Source: Helicobacter sp. MIT 05-5294 (GTDB taxonomy: Bacteria; Campylobacterota; Campylobacteria; Campylobacterales; Helicobacteraceae). Taken from it: a stretch of 64,000 nucleotides of DNA. The notes under the pieces were generated by a model. That model saw only the letters and a program-made list of their open reading frames with translations, was not told where the DNA came from and did not search any database. The stretch is taken from contig NZ_JRPA02000001.1 of the NCBI RefSeq assembly GCF_000765675.1, positions 124,001 to 188,000 on the forward strand, written 5' to 3'. The translations under genes and the position numbers were made by a program. Shown piece after piece: positions 8,397 to 16,967 of this stretch (within the stretch, counting starts at the first letter, position 1; each line of letters starts with the position of its first letter).

Positions 8397-9580
8397 TATT
8401 GCGCCTTTTTAAAGATTCTAAAGCGCGTAGGATTCAAATCCCAAATTTCGCGTTTGCCCATAATTCCTTCTCTTGCAAAAAGCATAATCACTAGCAAAAT
8501 AAGGGAGAAAAACACCATTCTAAGTCCCGGATATGAGCCAAGATCATTCCCAAAAAACACTAAAGGTTGGTCTAAAAATCTAAGCCATTCTCCTCCGCCA
8601 ATCACCAAAATCGCTCCGATAATCGCGCCACTTGTGCTACCCAAACCTCCAAGCACGATAATGATGAGGAGTTGGAAAGTGAGTTCAAAGCCGAAGATTT
8701 TTGGGTCAATGGTAGTAAGCCAAACTGCCATAAGTCCGCCCCCAACGCCCTCTAAAAATGCGCTTGTTGAAAATGCAAAAGTTTTGATTTTGAAAGTATT
8801 AATCCCCATTGCAATCGCGGCGTCTTCGTCATCACGCACCGCTTTCATCGCGCGTCCGTATTTGGAATACACGATTTGCAAAATCAAAATCACAGAAGCA
8901 GTAGCGAAAATCCCGCTCCAAAAAAAGATTGTGATATTTGCACCATTGGTAAATGCGTGTGTATAGAGGAATCCAAAAAACTCTCTTAAAGGAATTTCGC
9001 TTTGGCTAAGACTTAGGAGTGCATTTTCTATTGTCTTGACAATAGAATCGTGGTCGTTTGGAATCTCATTTAAGCCAATTGCGCCATTAGTCCATTCTGG
9101 GTTGTTAATCGCTAGAATCTTGATGATAAATCCAAAGCCAAGTGTTACAATCGCCAAATAATCACCACGCACCCGAAATACAGGGAAAGAAAGTATAATC
9201 GCAATCACCGCAGCCACGATTCCGCTACAAAGCAAAGCAGGTAACAATTCGCTTGACATACTTAGCACAAAAGGGTGTGGGTCGGCGAGTTGGAACATAC
9301 CCCATTTTAAATCCGAATCCAAAAGCATAAGCGCAGTGATATATGCGCCGATTGCCACAAATCCATTGGGTTCTAGAGAAAGTTGTCCTGTAACGCCATT
9401 GATGAGGTTGTAACTCACGGCTAGAATCACAAAAATAAGGATATTGTTAAAGATTCTTAAAGCATAATCACCAAGGAAACTTTGCGCGGCAAAAAGAATG
9501 CAGATTGCAAGAATGTAAATGCTAATATGGAATCCTAAAGTCGCTGTGGTTGGGTTGTTTGCATAAAATTTATTCATCAT
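8396..9580 (-). CDS. livM: Branched-chain amino acid ABC transporter, permease LivM
   Basis: Inner-membrane permease of 394 residues with about ten hydrophobic segments. The conserved LivM block LSLEPNGFVAIGAY occurs near residue 70, where most family members have SLGxAxFxGIGAY. The cytoplasmic coupling loop GRAMKAVRDDEDAAIAMGIN is near 243, and the C-terminal GGLGSTSGAIIGAI is near 312. Two adjacent ATG codons (9580, 9577) follow AGGATTGG. It pairs with LivH, 6 bp upstream. Confidence 0.95.
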   Translation of the reverse strand: MMNKFYANNPTTATLGFHISIYILAICILFAAQSFLGDYALRIFNNILIFVILAVSYNLINGVTGQLSLEPNGFVAIGAYITALMLLDSDLKWGMFQLADPHPFVLSMSSELLPALLCSGIVAAVIAIILSFPVFRVRGDYLAIVTLGFGFIIKILAINNPEWTNGAIGLNEIPNDHDSIVKTIENALLSLSQSEIPLREFFGFLYTHAFTNGANITIFFWSGIFATASVILILQIVYSKYGRAMKAVRDDEDAAIAMGINTFKIKTFAFSTSAFLEGVGGGLMAVWLTTIDPKIFGFELTFQLLIIIVLGGLGSTSGAIIGAILVIGGGEWLRFLDQPLVFFGNDLGSYPGLRMVFFSLILLVIMLFAREGIMGKREIWDLNPTRFRIFKKAQ

Positions 9581-9586
9581 CCAATC

Positions 9587-10486
9587 CTAAAAACGACTTT
9601 TTTCCAAACGCCAATCGCCCATAATGCCAACAGGGCGAAACAATAAAACAAGAATCAAAAACAAAAACGCAAAGGCATCTTTGTATCCGCCAAGCTCTGG
9701 AAATACCGCGACTGCCATTACTTCGGTAAATCCTAAAATAAACCCTCCAAGCACTGCTCCACCTACACTTCCGATTCCGCCCAATACCGCAGCTGCAAAG
9801 GCTTTTAAGCCAATTAGCACTCCCATAAGCGGGTCAATCGTAGGATAAGAAATTGCATAAAAAATCCCCCCGATTCCAGCTAGTGTGCTACCAATAGCAA
9901 AAACAAGCGCAATAATGTGATTGACATTAATCCCCATTAAGCGCACGGTGTTAATATCAAAGGCACTTGCGCGAATCGCCATTCCTTGCTTGGTGTAATG
10001 CAAGAATCGTAAAAGCACACCTAAAAGTAACAGCGTAACCACAGGAATAATTAGTGTAATGAGTGTGAAACTAATATCAAAAACTTCTAAGGATTGCGAA
10101 AAAACCTTAGGCGCATTAAAGAATCGTGGCGTAGAACCAAAAAGAACATTAAAGAGATTCTCCAAAAAAAAGCTCACACCAATGGCGGTAATCAACATAG
10201 AGATTCTAGGAGCGGCTCTTAAAGGCGTGTAGGCGATTTTATCAATCAACACTCCTAAGATTCCACAAAGTGCGATAGAAAGAATAGCAGCAGCATAAAA
10301 AGGCAGCTCAAAAGAACCAATCGCAAAAAACACTAGAAATGCGCCCACCATCATAATATCTGCGTGGGCGAAGTTGATAAGGCGCAAACAGCCATAAACC
10401 ATAGTGTAGCCGATTGCAATCAAAGCATACATGCTACCCAAACTCAAGCCATTAATGCACTGCTGAAAAAAAGTCAAAAAATCCAA
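9587..10486 (-). CDS. livH: Branched-chain amino acid ABC transporter, permease LivH
   Basis: 299-residue permease with eight or so membrane helices. GLSLGSMYALIAIGYTMVYG at the start is the LivH hallmark, and INFAHADIMMVGAF and GGIGSVGGAVLGGFILG follow. The coupling loop GMAIRASAFDINTVRLMGIN is near residue 170. TTG start at 10486 lies eight bases after AAGG; no ATG fits the conserved N-terminus, so TTG is used. Forms the translocation pore with LivM. Confidence 0.94.
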   Translation of the reverse strand: MDFLTFFQQCINGLSLGSMYALIAIGYTMVYGCLRLINFAHADIMMVGAFLVFFAIGSFELPFYAAAILSIALCGILGVLIDKIAYTPLRAAPRISMLITAIGVSFFLENLFNVLFGSTPRFFNAPKVFSQSLEVFDISFTLITLIIPVVTLLLLGVLLRFLHYTKQGMAIRASAFDINTVRLMGINVNHIIALVFAIGSTLAGIGGIFYAISYPTIDPLMGVLIGLKAFAAAVLGGIGSVGGAVLGGFILGFTEVMAVAVFPELGGYKDAFAFLFLILVLLFRPVGIMGDWRLEKSRF

Positions 10487-10516
10487 AGAAAAAACCTTAT
10501 GATTGAATCGTAAAAT

Positions 10517-11632
10517 TTATGGTTCAATCGTAGTTTTATAAACTAAATTTCCATTATGCACTTGATTAATCACCGCACTACGAATGGATTCGCCATTTTG
10601 CAAAGAAAATTTACCACTAATTCCCTCATAATCTTTGACATTACGGATTTTGTCGTTAATGCACACACGATTTTCTGCGCCACATTCTTCAATCGCAAGA
10701 ACAGCGATTCCATAAGCGTCGGCTAACATTGCACTAAAAGAGCTAATGGGTTCTTTGTAAGTTTTTTCATAATTCTTGATGAATTTTTCACCTTTTGGTG
10801 TTTGTTTGGAGCTTGTAGAGTAATAATCAGTTACCATATAGCCCTCACCCGCTTCTTTGGCAACATCAAAGAAGATTCTATTAGAAACCAAACCATCGCC
10901 ACCGATTGTTGGGACGCTAAGTCCTAATTGTTGTGCTTGCACTGCAATCAATGCGCCCTCGTTGTAATAAATTGGCAAATAAAGAACATCGGGATTCTTT
11001 GCTTTAATGCTTGAAATTTGCGCTTTAAAATCTTTAGTTCCTGCTTGTGCGTTTGCTTCAATGATAATTTCCCCGCCGAGTGCTTTAAATTGGTTTCTAA
11101 AAGCACGAGTAAGCCCGATAGAATAGTCGCTACTATTGTCAAATAAAATCGCAGCCCTCTTAGCTCCCAAATCCTTAAAGGCTAGATTTGCGGCAATCAA
11201 ACCTTGAAAACTATCTGCGAAAGAAACGCGAGAAACGAATTTTTTGCCTTTTGTTACGCGGTCATTTGTCGCCACAGGAGCGATAAGAGGTGTTTGGTTG
11301 TCATCAGCGATTTTTGTCATCGCCAAAGCATTTGTAGAAATCATTGGTCCAATCACGACACTTACTTTTTCGCTTGAAACTAGCTTTTGCATTGCGTTTG
11401 CGGATTCTATCTTGTCGCTTTTGTTGTCAATGAAGACAATCTTAATCTCATCTCCATTTTTGGTTTTGCTTTGTGCTTTGTGAGCCAAATCAATCCCTCG
11501 TTTTCCAAGTTCTCCAAATCCACCTACTGCGCCACTTGCAGGTAAAACTACCCCGATTTTTACTTCTCCGCCCAAAAGATGACTTGCCAAGATTCCACAC
11601 GCCAAAGATACAGCCAAAAAATGCTTTTTCAT
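10517..11632 (-). CDS. livK: Branched-chain amino acid periplasmic binding protein
   Basis: Substrate-binding subunit of the Liv importer, 371 residues. A signal peptide (KKHFLAVSLACGILASHLLG) precedes the mature start VKIGVVLPASGAVGGFGELG, which is the type I periplasmic-binding fold. A central block (AAILFDNSSDYSIGL) and YKEPISSFSAMLADAYGIAVL support the ligand-binding leucine/isoleucine/valine class. C. jejuni carries two such proteins (LivJ, LivK); only one is here, so the ligand could include other amino acids. ATG 11632 follows AAGGA. First gene of the liv operon, 30 bp ahead of livH. Confidence 0.92.
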   Translation of the reverse strand: MKKHFLAVSLACGILASHLLGGEVKIGVVLPASGAVGGFGELGKRGIDLAHKAQSKTKNGDEIKIVFIDNKSDKIESANAMQKLVSSEKVSVVIGPMISTNALAMTKIADDNQTPLIAPVATNDRVTKGKKFVSRVSFADSFQGLIAANLAFKDLGAKRAAILFDNSSDYSIGLTRAFRNQFKALGGEIIIEANAQAGTKDFKAQISSIKAKNPDVLYLPIYYNEGALIAVQAQQLGLSVPTIGGDGLVSNRIFFDVAKEAGEGYMVTDYYSTSSKQTPKGEKFIKNYEKTYKEPISSFSAMLADAYGIAVLAIEECGAENRVCINDKIRNVKDYEGISGKFSLQNGESIRSAVINQVHNGNLVYKTTIEP

Positions 11633-11806
11633 ACAAAATCCTTAGAATTTTAAAAGATGAAAGCTAATATTACAATATTTTTTTAAAAAACGCCTTAATA
11701 CCATTGTTGAAATGGATTCCAAAAGCATTAATAGTGAAAGATTGTGTGATTCAGAAAGAATTGTGGTGAGAATCTTCAGGAAAGAATCCCAAAGATTCTA
11801 GGCGGT

Positions 11807-12349
11807 TTATTGCGCGTTTGCTTTGAGGTTGAGGGAGATTTTGACTTCATCGCCTACGGAATTGTCTTTAAAAATATTTCCCCAAGTAATATCAAATTCG
11901 CTTCTTAAAATGCTTGTTGTCGCGCTAATATCTAGCACCTTGCCATTTGCTTGCACTTTGGCATCAAGCACGATAGGTTTAGTAGTGGAACGAATCGTTA
12001 AGTCTCCATAAATCTTACCCGCCTCAAATTTTGTCATTTTAAATGACATATTAGGGTATTGTTTGACATCAAACATATCGGGAGCTTGTAAATGCGCGTC
12101 TCGCTTAGGGTTTGCTGTATCCACAGAAGCAATATCTACCACGCCTTCAAAGACTTTAAGGGCATTGGAAGCAGAATCAAAGTCAATGTTTGCGCTGAAT
12201 TTATTGAACTTGCCATCAACTTGTGTGAGTTTAAGATGAGAGACTTGAAAATCTACTTTGGAGTTTGCCGTATCTAGCACATAAGGTGTTGCAAGTGCAG
12301 GGAGACTAAGAGCCGCTACTAAGCTTGAAAACATAAGAAATTTTTTCAT
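11807..12349 (-). CDS. YceI-family periplasmic lipid-binding protein
   Basis: 180 residues from ATG 12349, which follows AGGATT. The longer frame to 12409 covers the promoter and is not used. A cleavable signal peptide ends at ALA-TP. The mature protein begins PYVLDTANSKVDFQVSHLKL, and the beta-barrel pattern continues to SEFDITWGNIFKDNSVGDEV, diagnostic of the YceI family, which binds a long isoprenoid-like lipid inside the barrel. H. pylori HP1286 is a characterised relative. Role in the periplasm unproven. A minus-strand TATAAT sits at 12389-12384. Confidence 0.9.
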   Translation of the reverse strand: MKKFLMFSSLVAALSLPALATPYVLDTANSKVDFQVSHLKLTQVDGKFNKFSANIDFDSASNALKVFEGVVDIASVDTANPKRDAHLQAPDMFDVKQYPNMSFKMTKFEAGKIYGDLTIRSTTKPIVLDAKVQANGKVLDISATTSILRSEFDITWGNIFKDNSVGDEVKISLNLKANAQ

Positions 12350-12383
12350 CGTGGAATCCTTTTTAAAAAATTTAAACACTGAA

Positions 12384-12389
12384 ATTATA
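12384..12389 (-). promoter_or_regulatory. -10 box for the YceI gene
   Basis: Perfect TATAAT on the minus strand 35 bases before the yceI-type ATG, in an AT-rich stretch. Confidence 0.5.
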
Positions 12390-12435
12390 CAAAAAATAAA
12401 AATAACCAATGGTAAATAAGGTTAAATTTTCGCAT

Positions 12436-12610
12436 TACTACTGCGTCATTGTGAGAAACACGCAGTGTTTCGTGGCAATCCATAATCTTAAACAAAAGTG
12501 GATTCTACAATAGCGAGATTTAAGGCGTGGATTGCTTCGTCCTATCGTCCTCGCAATGATGGCAAAGCAAGACACAATGTAGCGTGGGGTTGCAATCAAA
12601 TAATTTTAAG
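12436..12610 (+). repeat. Dispersed intergenic repeat copy upstream of ffh
   Basis: About 175 bp between the divergent YceI gene and ffh with the shared words: GCGTCATTGTGAG, CGTGGCAATCCATAATCTTAAAC, GTGGATTCTACAATAGCGAGATT, GGATTGCTTCGTC and CTCGCAATGATGG. A spurious in-frame GTG at 12498 lies inside the repeat, which is why the long upstream extension of ffh should be discounted. Confidence 0.6.
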
Positions 12611-12668
12611 CAAATTTAATGTAGAATCCCAAACTTTATTTATTTTTAAATATTTGGGGTTATTTGAG

Positions 12669-14009
12669 TTGTTTGGTGTGATTACAGAGAGCTTTCAGAG
12701 TGCAATTAGCAAAATCCGATTCCAAGATGATGAAAAGGCATTAAAACGCGCTTTAGATGAGCTTAAAAAGTCCTTATTAAAATCTGATGTGCATTATAAA
12801 GTGCTTAAAAGTCTTTTGGGTGAAATTGAAAGCAAAACAAAACTTGCAGGAATCGGCAAAGAGAACTTTTTAAACGCATTAAAGGAATCCCTCCATACGA
12901 TTCTAACCGCACCGGGAAATTATGGCTTTATCTTCGCGCCAAAACCCCCTACGATTGTTTTAATGGCAGGTTTGCAAGGAAGCGGGAAGACAACCACAAC
13001 GGCTAAACTTGCAAACTACCTTAAAGGCAAACAAAAAAAGGTTCTTTTAGCTGCATGTGATTTACAGAGATTAGCCGCTGTGGAGCAGTTGCGTCAGTTG
13101 GCTATGCAAGTGGAAGTGGATTTTTTTCATTTGGAGGGGAAATCCCCAGCAGAAATTGCAATACAAGCCAAACAAAAAGCGATTGAGGGGCTTTATGATG
13201 TGTTGTTGGTGGATACTGCGGGAAGATTGGCGATTGATGAATCTCTAATGCAGGAATTGCAAGGAATCAAAGCGGCAATTAATCCCAATGAAATCTTTTA
13301 TGTCGTGGATAGCTTAAGCGGACAAGATGGCGTGAAAAGTGCCGAGACTTTCCACCAAAAAATGGATTTAAGCGGAGTGATTTTGAGTAAGTTTGACGGG
13401 GATAGTAGAGGCGGAATCGCGCTTTCTATTGCGCATCAGCTTGGGATTCCTTTGCGCTTTATTGGGGTGGGAGAAAAAGTTGCTGATTTGGAAGTTTTTA
13501 TCCCAGAACGCATTGTTGGGCGACTAATGGGCGCGGGAGATATTCACTCTCTTGCCGAAAAAACCGCTGCGGTGATTAGCGAAAAAGAAGCGAAAGATAT
13601 TTCTAAAAAAATCAAAAAAGGCAAATTCACTTTTAATGACTTTATTGCGCAACTAGACAATATCAAAAAAATTGGTTCTATGCAGTCTATTTTGTCTATG
13701 TTGCCCGGACTTGGAAATATGGCAAGTGCGCTTAAAGATGTGGATTTGGATAATTCAAAAGAGCTAAAACAAATGCGAGCTATCGTGTATTCTATGACGC
13801 CAAAAGAGCGCGAAAATCCTGATTTGCTTAATGGTAGTCGCAAAAAACGCATTGCAATGGGTGCGGGGATTGATGTGAGTGATGTCAATCGGTTTTTGAA
13901 GCAATTTGAAAATGCGGCAAAAATGGCGAAAAAATTTTCCAACAAAGGTGGAATGGGCGATTTAATGAATTTGATGAAAGACGCAAGAATGGGGCAGCTT
14001 AGACGCTAA
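12669..14009 (+). CDS. ffh: Signal recognition particle protein Ffh (SRP54)
   Basis: GTPase that delivers ribosomes making membrane proteins to FtsY. The NG domain shows G1 (GLQGSGKTTTTAKLA), G3 (DTAGRL) and the DGDSRGG loop. The M domain at the C-terminus is methionine-rich (GGMGDLMNLMKDARMGQ). The reading frame is open from 12498, but that section is repeat DNA. The protein matches the H. pylori Ffh N-terminus exactly in length if translation starts at TTG 12669 (FGVITESFQSAISKIRFQDDEKAL), about 446 residues. No strong ribosome site is visible (GGGG ten bases upstream). First gene of the ffh-rpsP-khpA-rimM-trmD-rplS operon. Confidence 0.95.
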   Translation: MFGVITESFQSAISKIRFQDDEKALKRALDELKKSLLKSDVHYKVLKSLLGEIESKTKLAGIGKENFLNALKESLHTILTAPGNYGFIFAPKPPTIVLMAGLQGSGKTTTTAKLANYLKGKQKKVLLAACDLQRLAAVEQLRQLAMQVEVDFFHLEGKSPAEIAIQAKQKAIEGLYDVLLVDTAGRLAIDESLMQELQGIKAAINPNEIFYVVDSLSGQDGVKSAETFHQKMDLSGVILSKFDGDSRGGIALSIAHQLGIPLRFIGVGEKVADLEVFIPERIVGRLMGAGDIHSLAEKTAAVISEKEAKDISKKIKKGKFTFNDFIAQLDNIKKIGSMQSILSMLPGLGNMASALKDVDLDNSKELKQMRAIVYSMTPKERENPDLLNGSRKKRIAMGAGIDVSDVNRFLKQFENAAKMAKKFSNKGGMGDLMNLMKDARMGQLRR

Positions 14010-14046
14010 ATCTTGACTTGTCCTTACGCCATTTAAGCATAAGTTT

Positions 14047-14078
14047 GTCTAAAAATGAGTAGAATATCGTTTTTAGAC
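14047..14078 (+). promoter_or_regulatory. Inverted repeat between ffh and rpsP
   Basis: GTCTAAAAA (14047-14055) and its exact complement TTTTTAGAC (14070-14078) flank a 14-base loop, followed at once by a small AGATTTATCT hairpin. It lies in the 110-bp gap ahead of rpsP. It could be a weak terminator or attenuator for ffh, or a processing or regulatory hairpin for the ribosomal genes. The structure is seen; the role is inference. Confidence 0.45.
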
Positions 14079-14120
14079 AGATTTATCTGTAAATGAAATA
14101 TTGACTTTAAGGAGTATAAT

Positions 14121-14348
14121 TTGGCAACCGTTATCCGCTTAACAAAAATGGGACGCAAGAAAAAGCCGTTTTATAGAATCGTTGTAACTGATAGTAGAAA
14201 AAGACGCGATGGAGGTTGGATTGAATCCATTGGTTATTATAATCCATTAGTAGAACCTTCTATCGTGAAATATGATGCAGAGAAATTGAAGTATTGGACA
14301 AGTGTCGGCGCAAAAATGAGTGAAAGAGTCAAAGCAATTACAAAATAA
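14121..14348 (+). CDS. rpsP: 30S ribosomal protein S16
   Basis: 75 residues with the full S16 pattern: [28 protein letters not shown] and the YYNP turn, ending in the usual short helix. TTG start at 14121 with AAGGAG seven bases upstream; no ATG exists near the conserved N-terminus. Second gene of the operon. Confidence 0.97.
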   Translation: MATVIRLTKMGRKKKPFYRIVVTDSRKRRDGGWIESIGYYNPLVEPSIVKYDAEKLKYWTSVGAKMSERVKAITK

Positions 14349-14366
14349 TTTTTAAGCAATTAAGTT

Positions 14367-14609
14367 ATGGTAGAGAATTTTATAGAAGCTTATGTGAAAA
14401 AGATTGTCGCCGAACCCGATAAGATTCGCGTAATCAAAACAGAGCTTGACGCTAATTTTTATGAAATTGAGATTTTGTCTTCATTGCAAGATGCTGGACG
14501 CTTGATTGGCAAAGATGGCAAAATGATTGGTGCGATTAAGACTTTTATTTCTGGAATCAAAGCAAAAGATGGAAATTCCTATCGTATCATTGTGAAGCCA
14601 CAAGACTAA
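14367..14609 (+). CDS. khpA: KH-domain RNA-binding protein KhpA
   Basis: 80 residues, one KH domain with the RNA-binding loop in IGKDGKMIGAIK (GxxG = GKDG) near residue 48. It lies 18 bp after rpsP and before rimM, the standard location of this small protein (older names YlqC or the RimM-adjacent KH protein). In other bacteria KhpA works with KhpB in RNA binding. ATG 14367; ribosome site weak. Confidence 0.9.
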   Translation: MVENFIEAYVKKIVAEPDKIRVIKTELDANFYEIEILSSLQDAGRLIGKDGKMIGAIKTFISGIKAKDGNSYRIIVKPQD

Positions 14610-14649
14610 AAGCTGTAAAATTTCCAAAGTTTAGTGCAAGAGGATTTAG

Positions 14650-15210
14650 GTGCAAAAAGAGTGGAAAGAATCCTTAGCTAAAAACGATTTAGTGAGTGTT
14701 GCAAAAATCGGTCGCTCGGTGGGTTTTAAGGGCGAGGTTTTGTTGCACTTATTGAGTGATTTTCCTGAATCTCTGCAAAAGGGAAACACTTACTTTTCGC
14801 AGATTGGAGATTTGACGCTTGAATACTACCATGCTAAAAGTTCTGTGGCAAAATTTGTTCAAATCAACTCCAAAGAATCCGCTAAACAAATTACAAATCT
14901 GATACTTTATACAACAAAATCCCAAAGCAAAGAGCAATGCAAACTTCAAGAAAACGAATTTTTTTGGTTTGACATTATTGGAAGCAAGATTGTAGAAAAG
15001 GGTGAGGTTTTAGGCGGTGTTTATGAGATTGAGAGATTTTGCGGGCAAGACTTTTTGTCGGTTCAAACAGACGCATCACTTGTCGCGCAAAAACTTCCAA
15101 AAACTTTTCTGATTCCTTATACTGCGCGTTATATCTTGGAGGTTGATTCTATGCAGAATCCAAAAGTCATTCAAACGCAGTTTTGTAAAGAAATTTTAGA
15201 AAATAGTTAA
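14650..15210 (+). CDS. rimM: 16S rRNA processing protein RimM
   Basis: 186 residues. N-terminal RimM barrel starts VSVAKIGRSVGFKGEVLLHLLSD, and the PRC-barrel half carries FFWFDIIGSKIVEKGEVLG and FLIPYTARYILEVD. It helps mature the 30S head, near S19. GTG 14650 is the only plausible start before the conserved region; ribosome site AGAGGA is present. Its TAA overlaps the trmD ATG (TAATG). Confidence 0.92.
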   Translation: MQKEWKESLAKNDLVSVAKIGRSVGFKGEVLLHLLSDFPESLQKGNTYFSQIGDLTLEYYHAKSSVAKFVQINSKESAKQITNLILYTTKSQSKEQCKLQENEFFWFDIIGSKIVEKGEVLGGVYEIERFCGQDFLSVQTDASLVAQKLPKTFLIPYTARYILEVDSMQNPKVIQTQFCKEILENS

Positions 15211-15914
15211 TGCAATTTTCTATCGTTTCGTTATTCCCGCATTTAATAGAATCTTATTTTGGTGATTCTATCCTTTCTCGGGCGTGTAAGCAGGGGTTGA
15301 TACAGGTAGATTTCGTCAATCCACGCACATTCAGTCCGCATCGTTTTTCAAAAGCAGATGATTATCAAGTAGGCGGCGGAGCAGGGCTTGTGCTAGACCC
15401 GCTCACGCTTGGAAATGCGCTAGATTCTATTAAGGCACAGAATCCCAAAACGCATATTATTTTTCTCACGCCTTGTGCAAAAACTTTCACCCAAAAGGAC
15501 GCCAAAAGATTAAGCAAACAATCCCATATTACTTTAGTTTGTGGGAGATATGAGGGATTTGATGAGCGTTTGATTGAATGCTTTGCCGATGAAGTGTTTA
15601 GCATTGGGGATTTTATTTTGACCGGTGGCGAGATTGCCGCACTCTGCCTGTGCGATAGCATTTCTAGGCAAGTGGAGGGTGTGCTTGGAAACAGCGAATC
15701 CTTGCATGGCGAGAGTTATGAGGAGTTTTTGTTGGAATCTCCAAATTTCACCAAACCTAATAAATTTAAAAATTTAGCGATTCCTTCAGAGTATTCAAAG
15801 GGAAATCACGCTAAAATTCGCGATTTAAAATTAAAAGCATCAGAGGCAAAAACTAGATTCCATAGACTAGACCTCTATATTCGCTACAAACAAAGGTTTG
15901 AAAATGAGAAATAA
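15210..15914 (+). CDS. trmD: tRNA (guanine37-N1)-methyltransferase TrmD
   Basis: Makes m1G37 in tRNAs reading C-leading codons and prevents frameshifting. 234 residues in the SPOUT trefoil-knot family, with [15 protein letters not shown] at the start, [27 protein letters not shown], the knot [11 protein letters not shown], and the RQVEGVLG loop. Overlaps rimM and its end overlaps rplS. Confidence 0.96.
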   Translation: MQFSIVSLFPHLIESYFGDSILSRACKQGLIQVDFVNPRTFSPHRFSKADDYQVGGGAGLVLDPLTLGNALDSIKAQNPKTHIIFLTPCAKTFTQKDAKRLSKQSHITLVCGRYEGFDERLIECFADEVFSIGDFILTGGEIAALCLCDSISRQVEGVLGNSESLHGESYEEFLLESPNFTKPNKFKNLAIPSEYSKGNHAKIRDLKLKASEAKTRFHRLDLYIRYKQRFENEK

Positions 15915-16260
15915 GTATATTCAGCATTTTGAAGACGCGCAAATTGCAGGAAAGGAAATCCCGCAATTTAAAGCAGGAGATACGCTAAGAATCGGGATTA
16001 AAATCTCTGAAGGGGATAAAACAAGGATTCAAAACTTTGAGGGAGTTTGCATTTCACTTCGTGGAAGTGGGACAGGAAAGACTTTTACAATTAGAAAAAT
16101 CGGCGCGAATGGCGTAGGTGTGGAAAGAATCTTCCCTATTTATTCTGAAAGCATTGAAAGCATTAAAGTGCTTAAAATTGGGCGTGTTAGACGCGCGAAA
16201 CTTTACTACTTGCGTTCAAGAAGCGGAAAATCAGCAAGAATCAAAGAAATTAGAAAATAA
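15904..16260 (+). CDS. rplS: 50S ribosomal protein L19
   Basis: 118 residues beginning [13 protein letters not shown] at ATG 15904, with AAAGG upstream. The in-frame TTG at 15898 only adds two residues and does not match homologs. The [22 protein letters not shown] and [11 protein letters not shown] blocks and the basic C-terminus are intact. Overlaps the last 11 bases of trmD. Last gene of the operon. Confidence 0.96.
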   Translation: MRNKYIQHFEDAQIAGKEIPQFKAGDTLRIGIKISEGDKTRIQNFEGVCISLRGSGTGKTFTIRKIGANGVGVERIFPIYSESIESIKVLKIGRVRRAKLYYLRSRSGKSARIKEIRK

Positions 16261-16460
16261 TTTCTTGATTTTCCCTTTTTGGGATTTTGCTTTTGCTTCT
16301 TGTTTCATATTTACCCCTCCATTACTTGTATTTCAAAAGAGTTTTCCATTTGTTAATAATTTCTTAACAATTATAAGATATAGTATTTTCTTTTAAATGT
16401 TGAATCTTTTTAGGAATCATTAGGTTTAACGCCTTGATTTTTAGTGTTTTAAGGAGAAAA

Positions 16461-16967
16461 ATGAGAAAAACAATAACGCCCAACCAAACAGAAAGGCAAT
16501 TCAAAGAGGGAGAAATAATCGTCTCTAAGACGGATTTGAAAGGCAAAATCCTCTATGGAAATAGAATCTTTATTGAACTTTCAGGCTATAAAGAAAGAGA
16601 GCTTTTGGGTAAGCCACACAATATCGTGCGCCACCCCGATATGCCAAAAGTTATTTTTAAGTTTTTGTGGGATTCTATTAAAAATGGTAGAGAAATTGTC
16701 GCGTATGTGAAAAATCTCTCTAAAGATGGTTCGTATTATTGGGTGAAAGCATTTGTTACGCCCTCTTTTAATGGGAGCGGAGAGATTGTTGGCTACCATT
16801 CTATCAGAATCAAACCCACAGAACAAGCTAAACTAGCCATTGGGGAGCTTTATAAAGAGCTATTAGAAGCAGAACGACAAGGCGGAATCCAAAAAAGTCA
16901 AGAAAAACTAGAGCAGATTTTGACACAAAAAGGAGCAAGTTATGAAGAATTCATACTATCTTTATAG
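16461..16967 (+). CDS. PAS-domain signal protein (CetB/Aer-like)
   Basis: 168 residues from ATG 16461, which follows AAGGAGAA; the longer frame is unsupported. One PAS_3-type domain spans about residues 15-125: [26 protein letters not shown], then NIVRHPDMP (the Aer/CetB FAD-domain motif), [16 protein letters not shown], and [15 protein letters not shown] short C-terminal coiled helix follows. In C. jejuni CetB is a cytosolic FAD-PAS protein signalling through the membrane receptor CetA. The receptor-like gene directly downstream overlaps this one, which supports an energy-taxis pair. Function is inferred from the family. Confidence 0.82.
   Translation: MRKTITPNQTERQFKEGEIIVSKTDLKGKILYGNRIFIELSGYKERELLGKPHNIVRHPDMPKVIFKFLWDSIKNGREIVAYVKNLSKDGSYYWVKAFVTPSFNGSGEIVGYHSIRIKPTEQAKLAIGELYKELLEAERQGGIQKSQEKLEQILTQKGASYEEFILSL

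Noticed and set aside
12498-12668. N-terminal extension of Ffh by 57 residues from GTG
   Set aside because: The DNA is intergenic repeat; homologs start at the position of TTG 12669.
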